Positions 6,954 to 10,422 of a stretch of 10,422 bases of DNA are shown here, one piece after another. The stretch lies in contig JAHWKZ010000045.1 in assembly GCA_019347645.1 (NCBI GenBank), forward strand, positions 1 to 10,422, in the 5' to 3' direction. Source of the DNA: Gemmatimonadota bacterium. GTDB taxonomy: Bacteria; Gemmatimonadota; Gemmatimonadetes; JACCXV01; JAHWKZ01. Under the pieces are notes generated by a model. It worked only from the letters and a program-made list of their open reading frames with translations, had not been told where the DNA came from and made no database searches. The translations under genes were made by a program, and so were the position numbers. Each line of letters starts with the position of its first letter. Positions within the stretch are counted from its first letter, which is position 1.

Positions 6954-7130
6954 ATGGCCAAGGAGCTGCGCTGCGGCGAAATCATCGACGGATGCGAGAA
7001 GGTGATTCGCGGAGAGACCGAGGAGGAGGTCATGACCCGGGGCGCCCAGCACGCGCGCGAGGCGCACGGGGTCGAGGAGATGGACGAGCGGACGGCGGAG
7101 AAGGTCCGGAGCGCGATTCGCGAGGCGTGA
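6954..7130 (+). CDS. DUF1059 family small protein
   Basis: 58 residues, matching the DUF1059 pattern (PF06348): Cys7-Gly-x5-Cys14 near the N-terminus (CGEIIDGC), an acidic patch TEEEV, then AQHAREAHGVEEM with His33 and His38. The two Cys and two His are the conserved positions of the family and could bind a metal, which is inference; the function of the family is not established. ATG 6954 is preceded by AAGGAGG at about 6941-6947, an excellent ribosome site. An open frame upstream to 6699 lies over the cupredoxin gene in another frame and is not coding. It is the last gene of the operon before the hairpin at 7142-7168. Family members often sit near stress and redox genes. Confidence 0.85.
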   Translation: MAKELRCGEIIDGCEKVIRGETEEEVMTRGAQHAREAHGVEEMDERTAEKVRSAIREA

Positions 7131-7141
7131 TCGGGAGACCG

Positions 7142-7168
7142 GCGGGCGGGCCTTCGCGGCTCGCCCGC
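7142..7168 (+). terminator. Strong GC hairpin, probable terminator of the 5570-7130 operon
   Basis: Eleven-pair stem: GCGGGCG (7142-7148) with CGCCCGC (7162-7168), a G-U pair (7149/7161), then GCC (7150-7152) with GGC (7158-7160), closed by a 5-base TTCGC loop. It begins 11 bases after the DUF1059 stop. No long T-run follows, so termination may be only partial or Rho-assisted. Confidence 0.6.
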
Positions 7169-7184
7169 TCCATTACTCGAATAG

Positions 7185-7196
7185 ACTCCTAGGAGT
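7185..7196. repeat. Perfect 12-bp palindrome before the AhpD-like gene
   Basis: ACTCCTAGGAGT reads the same on both strands, 33 bases before ATG 7230 and overlapping a possible -10 (TAGACT, 7182-7187). It could be an operator. Its second half contains AGGAG, but that is too far from the ATG to act as a ribosome site. Confidence 0.35.
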
Positions 7197-7229
7197 GGCG
7201 CGGCGTGGACCGGCCGCGATCTTCCTTCC

Positions 7230-7742
7230 ATGGCCTACATCGACGACTCCGCCGACTCCCCCGCCCATCTCTCCCTCGATCACATCCTTCGGGTCTCCGC
7301 CGTGAACCCGGCCGCCCTCCGGGCGCACCGGAACTTCTATCGCGCGCTCGTCCACGCCCCCGGCCCGCTCTCGCGGGTACGGCGCGAGATGATCGGGGTG
7401 GCGGTGAGCCGCATGAACGGGTGCCATTATTGAGTGCGGCATCACGGGGCGGCGCTCCGTGCTCTCACGACGGAAGCGGACTGGGCGGTCGACTTCGAAC
7501 GCGACTGGAGGGAGACCCTCGACCGCCTCGACCCGGCCGACCGTGCCCTCCTCGCCTACATGGAGAAGCTCACGCTCGACCCGGCGACCGTAGGGGCCGA
7601 GGACGTCGAGGCGCTGCGGGACGTGGGCTTTGACGACCGGATGATCCACGACGCGGCGGCGGTGACCGGCTACTTCGCGTTCGTCAACCGGCTGGCCGAC
7701 GGGCTCGGCGTGGAGCTCGAATCGTACTGGGAGGATTCCTGA
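7230..7742 (+). CDS. AhpD-like (carboxymuconolactone decarboxylase fold) peroxidase-related protein, probable selenoprotein with in-frame UGA
   Basis: Read through TGA 7431-7433 the frame gives 170 residues, the normal size for peroxidase-related AhpD-like proteins. The first 67 residues begin MAYI and end RREMIGVAVSRMNGCHY; directly after the TGA the same frame goes on VRHHGAALRAL through DPADRALLAYMEKLTLDPA to YFAFVNRLADGLGVELESYW, a complete family C-terminus. The TGA stands exactly where the second Cys of the CxxC motif belongs (family NGCHYCxxHHG), giving Cys65-x2-Sec68-x3-His72. Glu53, Cys65, Sec68 and His72 keep the spacing of Glu118, Cys130, Cys133 and His137 in M. tuberculosis AhpD. 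Predicted role: thiol/selenol-based reduction of peroxides in the cytoplasm. A SECIS-like hairpin follows. No good ribosome site precedes ATG 7230. The alternative is a nonsense mutation; selenocysteine machinery genes are not in this window. Confidence 0.85.
7443..7461 (+). promoter_or_regulatory. Candidate bacterial SECIS hairpin inside the AhpD-like gene
   Basis: CACGG (7443-7447) pairs with CCGTG (7457-7461); G7448-U7456 and G7449-C7455 extend the stem to seven pairs with loop CGGCG (7450-7454). The apical loop begins about 16-17 bases after the UGA and has G early in the loop, as bacterial SECIS elements require for SelB binding. A lower stem, UGAG (7431-7434) with CUCA (7464-7467), is also possible and would place the UGA at the base of the structure. 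GC-rich DNA forms hairpins easily, so the position counts more than the stability. Confidence 0.55.
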
Positions 7743-7791
7743 GCCGAGGGCCGGGTGGGTCCGATCGGCGGAGCTCAAGATTCCCGTGGGC

Positions 7792-8052
7792 CGAGATCGC
7801 GTTGACGACGAGCTGGATCCAGGCGGTGACGACGGGGAAGAGTCCCACCGCCAGGGCGACCCCGAGGAGGATCTCGAGCACCCCGGCGGTCTAGACCCCG
7901 AGGGCACCGACGTCCAGGCCGTAGAAGTTGGAGAAGATCCCGACCGATCCCTCGGTGGCGAGGAGCTTGTCGAGCCCCCAAACGGCGAGGAAGAGGCCCA
8001 TCCCGATCCGGAGGATCGGCAGCGACCAGGGCGAGCTCAGCGGGCGGTTCAT
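7792..8052 (-). pseudogene. doxX-like membrane protein gene, amber codon and missing 3' third
   Basis: ATG 8052 begins MNRPLSSPWSLPILRIGMG, then LFLAVWGLDKLLATEG and FSNFYGLDVGALGV, which match the start of small DoxX-family membrane proteins. After residue 53 comes TAG (7893-7891), and the same frame then resumes TAGVLEILLGVALAVGLFPVVTAWIQLVVNAIS, the second and third helices. After about 7792 the resemblance stops; the frame runs on with low-complexity Arg/Pro sequence antisense to the end of the AhpD-like gene and stops at 7684. The final helix is not found in any frame. The gene is therefore doubly damaged. The amber could be a C-to-T change of a CAG. It starts 20 bases after the porin-like stop, so it was the third gene of that operon. 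In mycobacteria DoxX works with thiol-oxidant defence. Confidence 0.7.
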
Positions 8053-8072
8053 GGGTCGGCTCCCGGTTGGCG

Positions 8073-9101
8073 TCAGAAGAACACTTCCACGACGACGTCG
8101 TGGCTGCGATCGATGAACGATCGCGACCCGTCCGGCTCCTCGCGCGTCCAGTGGTCGTACTCCCAGAGGAGGACGAACCGTTCGGCGGGGGACCAGGCGA
8201 GGCCCGGCTGGTGGATCCACTCCTCGGCGTCCGAGGAGTACTCCACCCGACTATGATTATAGTAGGCCGAGAGGGAACGCCAGCGTACCCGAGCCCCGGC
8301 GAGCACGTAGTCGCCCTCGAGATCCGGATCCGGCGACGAGCCGTCGGCGTCGCGGCTCAGGACCTCGGCGTACGCCTCGCCCCAGGGCCAGGCGAGCCAG
8401 GCGTCGATGGCGGCGTCGCGGACCGCGGTCTCATCGAAGCCGTCGTCCTCGAGCTCCTTGCGGGCCCACGAGCCGCCGAGCCCCGCCTCCCATCCCGGCC
8501 GCGGGCGCCAGAGGGGGGCGACCCGCAGGTGGACCTGCTCGCGTTCGTCGACCTCGTCGAAGGTCTCCGGGTCGCGGCCCGGCAGCGCGCCGTTCAGGCC
8601 GTCGTCGTCGGGGAGCCACTGGGCCGCGTACGTCACCGCCCACCGCTCTGCCTCGCGCGAGCCTTCGTACGAGAGGCCGAAGTCGGGGTCGAGCTTGAGC
8701 CCGTCGAAGTAATGGACGTTGCCGAAGAACGAGCCGTCCCAGAACCGCCCGCCGAGGGCGTACACCTTGCCCGCCTTGAGCCGCCCCCCGGGAGCGTCCC
8801 ACCAGCCGTACGCCTCCTGGGCCCACACGGTCGTGTCGTAGAACTCGCGCAGCTCGGTGTCGCGGATCCGGAGGAGACCGTGGAACCCGAAGCGCTGGCC
8901 GGCGATCCCCTCCGTCTCGACATCGACCCCGATACCGAGCGTGTAGAGCTCGATCCGGCCTTCCCCGTCCACCGGCGCGAAGCCGAAGAGCTGGACGTAT
9001 CCCGACCATTCGACGCGGGTCGAGTCGGCGTCCTGGGCCGCGGCGGGGATCGCCGAGAGGAGGATCGCGGCCGCCAGCGAGGGCGAGTGGAGAGGTCTCA
9101 G
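8073..9101 (-). CDS. Outer-membrane beta-barrel channel protein (porin-like), probable CTG start
   Basis: 342 residues. The N-terminus M(CTG)RPLHSPSLAAAILLSAIPAAA-QD is a classic signal peptide cleaved after AAA (20-22). The mature chain alternates aromatic and polar residues in strand-like runs (WSGYVQLFGFAP, AYGWWDAPGGRLKAGKVYALG, LSAYYNHSRVEY, FVLLWEYDHW) and ends in VVVEVFF, the terminal Phe recognised by the BAM complex. No specific porin family can be named; substrate unknown. No ATG, GTG or TTG lies near the signal peptide in this frame. CTG at 9101-9099 overlaps the symporter stop as CTGA, and GGAGGT (9113-9108) stands six bases before it. The open frame extends far upstream across the symporter gene, but that part is antiparallel-frame noise. 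Coupling to the symporter suggests the pair moves one solute across both membranes. Confidence 0.8.
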   Translation of the reverse strand: MRPLHSPSLAAAILLSAIPAAAQDADSTRVEWSGYVQLFGFAPVDGEGRIELYTLGIGVDVETEGIAGQRFGFHGLLRIRDTELREFYDTTVWAQEAYGWWDAPGGRLKAGKVYALGGRFWDGSFFGNVHYFDGLKLDPDFGLSYEGSREAERWAVTYAAQWLPDDDGLNGALPGRDPETFDEVDEREQVHLRVAPLWRPRPGWEAGLGGSWARKELEDDGFDETAVRDAAIDAWLAWPWGEAYAEVLSRDADGSSPDPDLEGDYVLAGARVRWRSLSAYYNHSRVEYSSDAEEWIHQPGLAWSPAERFVLLWEYDHWTREEPDGSRSFIDRSHDVVVEVFF

Positions 9102-10422
9102 CGGGGGACCTCCGCCGCCACCCGCTCGAGAGCCTCGCCGGCGCGGAGGCGACCCCAGGCCCAGGCCGTCAGGTACAGTCCGGTGGCGAGCGCGAGGCCG
9201 CAGAGGTTGGCGCCCAGCAGCGCCGCGTAGGCCCCGTCGCCGATCGTCAGGGCGTCTGGCCAGACGCCCGCGATCAACGCCGCCCCGACGCCGATCCCGG
9301 TCCAGAACGCCAGATGGAAGGCGGTCTTCGGGGCGGGGCCCAGCCGGTGGAGGCAGACGATCGGCGCGAGCCCGAGCACCATCGTCCCGCTGATCGTGGT
9401 CGCCTGGAGGATGGTCGCCCCCGAGAGGAGCGGCAGCGAGCCGAGCGCCGCGCCGGCGACCATCGCGGCCCGCCCGACGGCCACGCTCCCCGCCCACGAG
9501 GCGGCGGATCCCTTCGCCGTCGTCGGGACGTCGACCGCCACCCACTTCGCCAGCGCGGCGAACGTCGAGTCGAGCGTCGAGCCGGCGGAGGTCATCATGA
9601 CGAGGTTCATGGAGACGAGCACCCCGACGCCGAACGCCGCGGCGACGGCGCGCGGGGCGTCGTCGGCGATCTCGATTCCCGCCAGGTACGCGTGCACCCC
9701 GATCAGCGAGAAGGCGAGGATCAGGACGATCCCGGCGACCCCCGCCCAGCCGAACGACCGGCGCACGGTGGAGACGGGGACGATGAACGCGCGGTCGGTG
9801 AGGACGGGGTCGTGGAACGGGTAGCTGAAGACCTGGAGCAGCGCCACCAGCAGCAGGTCCAGCCCTCCGGCCAGCGTCCACTCGCCCGCGGTCACCAGGC
9901 GCGCGGCGCCGCTCTCGGGGAGGACGGCGAAGCCGACGAGGGCCAGGAGGAACGTCACCAGCGCGAGCTGGACGGCGTCGGTGACGATCGAGGAGCGCAG
10001 CCCCCCCTTCAGCGAATAGGCCAGGGTCAGGAGCGTGAACGCGGCCGCGGCGGCGTAGAATCCGGCGCTCCCCTTCTCGCCGAAGTACGTCCCCACGACG
10101 ATCGTGTTGCTCCACACCTCGTTGTAGAGCCGGATCAGGATCGCGAGCAGGAAGGCTGCCGCCGCGGCGCGTCCGAAGCGGGCGACCAGGAAGCCGGCGA
10201 GGCTGGTGGCGCCGGTAGAGCGCCGGATCGAGCCGAGGACGACGCCGGCCAGCGGGATCGACAGGTAGTACCCGGCGTAGGCGACTCCGCCGACCATCCC
10301 GAAACGGGCACCGAGGTCGGCCGCGTTGGTGATCGATTTGGCGAAGATCCACGTCACCAGGACACTCGCCGCCAGCAGGACCGGGCCGACCTCGCGGGCG
10401 GCGTCGCCCGTGCCGCGGAAGA
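9098..10422 (-). CDS. Sodium:solute symporter (SSS family), N-terminus beyond the window
   Basis: 440 residues are visible, open to the edge (first full codon 10420-10418, Phe). Full members have about 480-550 residues, so roughly the first helix is missing. The frame is highly hydrophobic with about 12 membrane segments. The family signature YSLKGGLRSSIVTDAVQ (about visible residues 135-151) has the conserved Gly-Gly and Thr-Asp-x2-Gln, and MTSAGSTLDSTFAALAKW (about 275-292) carries the Ser-Thr pair expected at the Na2 sodium site. SITNAADLGARFG near the start matches TM2. It uses the sodium gradient to import an organic solute at the inner membrane; the substrate cannot be told. Its stop overlaps the porin-like start by four bases (CTGA). 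GTG 10357 within it is not the true start, because the homology continues upstream. Confidence 0.88.
   Translation of the reverse strand, partial: FRGTGDAAREVGPVLLAASVLVTWIFAKSITNAADLGARFGMVGGVAYAGYYLSIPLAGVVLGSIRRSTGATSLAGFLVARFGRAAAAAFLLAILIRLYNEVWSNTIVVGTYFGEKGSAGFYAAAAAFTLLTLAYSLKGGLRSSIVTDAVQLALVTFLLALVGFAVLPESGAARLVTAGEWTLAGGLDLLLVALLQVFSYPFHDPVLTDRAFIVPVSTVRRSFGWAGVAGIVLILAFSLIGVHAYLAGIEIADDAPRAVAAAFGVGVLVSMNLVMMTSAGSTLDSTFAALAKWVAVDVPTTAKGSAASWAGSVAVGRAAMVAGAALGSLPLLSGATILQATTISGTMVLGLAPIVCLHRLGPAPKTAFHLAFWTGIGVGAALIAGVWPDALTIGDGAYAALLGANLCGLALATGLYLTAWAWGRLRAGEALERVAAEVPR
9108..9113 (-). promoter_or_regulatory. Ribosome binding site deciding the CTG start of the porin-like gene
   Basis: GGAGGT on the minus strand, six bases upstream of CTG 9101-9099, a near-perfect anti-Shine-Dalgarno match inside the last codons of the symporter gene. 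It is the main evidence for the non-canonical start. Confidence 0.6.

Noticed and set aside
7434..7742. Separate 102-residue gene starting at GTG 7434, right after the TGA
   Set aside because: It would lack the first helices and the Cys of the motif, has no ribosome site, and continues the upstream frame exactly; read-through as one selenoprotein explains both halves.
7891..7893. Pyrrolysine or programmed read-through at the doxX amber codon
   Set aside because: TAG is not a selenocysteine codon, the residue is not a known catalytic site, and the gene is also truncated at its 3' end; decay is simpler.
8067..9230. Long plus-strand frame opposite the porin-like gene
   Set aside because: No domain or start context; the minus-strand frame has a signal peptide, strand pattern and terminal Phe.
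8073..10352. A single 759-residue minus-strand protein
   Set aside because: Its N-terminal 400 residues are an Arg/Pro-rich out-of-frame reading of the symporter gene; only the part from 9101 onward is a real protein.

Overview
High-GC DNA from a Gram-negative bacterium. A predicted outer-membrane beta-barrel (ending in Phe, with a signal peptide) and several exported proteins argue for an outer membrane. The gene mix (DehI family, SigR-type ECF sigma factor with a zinc anti-sigma factor, AhpD-like protein with an in-frame UGA) would fit an environmental lineage such as Myxococcota, Gemmatimonadota or Acidobacteriota, but nothing in the window fixes the phylum. Coding density is very high and most neighbouring genes overlap by 1 to 4 bases.

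Layout. 1-2054 (minus): an alpha/beta-hydrolase-fold protein that has apparently lost all its catalytic residues, translationally coupled to a CaCA-type cation antiporter cut by the window edge. 2143-3041 (plus, divergent from it): a SigR/SigH-like ECF sigma factor coupled to a small RsrA-like zinc anti-sigma factor, a likely thiol-redox switch. 3166-5416 (plus): a DehI-family protein, an Asp-nucleophile alpha/beta hydrolase and a membrane protein, each overlapping the next. 5570-7130 (plus): an unrecognised exported protein, a type-1 copper protein and a DUF1059 protein, closed by a hairpin at 7142-7168. 7230-7742 (plus): an AhpD-like peroxidase-related protein whose CxxC motif is encoded as Cys-His-Tyr-UGA, followed by a SECIS-like hairpin; this is a probable selenoprotein of 170 residues that ordinary gene calling would split in two. 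7792-8052 (minus): a broken doxX-like gene with an amber codon and no 3' third. 8073-10422 (minus): a sodium:solute symporter (N-terminus beyond the window) coupled to an outer-membrane channel protein that appears to start at CTG.

Common theme. A thiol-sensing sigma/anti-sigma pair, a CxxU peroxidase-like protein, a DoxX relic, a copper protein and dehalogenase-related hydrolases suggest a redox and xenobiotic-defence neighbourhood. The link is inferred from gene content and position; weak SigR-like promoter matches before two of the plus-strand operons are the only sequence hint that the sigma factor controls its neighbours. The strongest point for follow-up is the selenocysteine candidate at 7431-7433.
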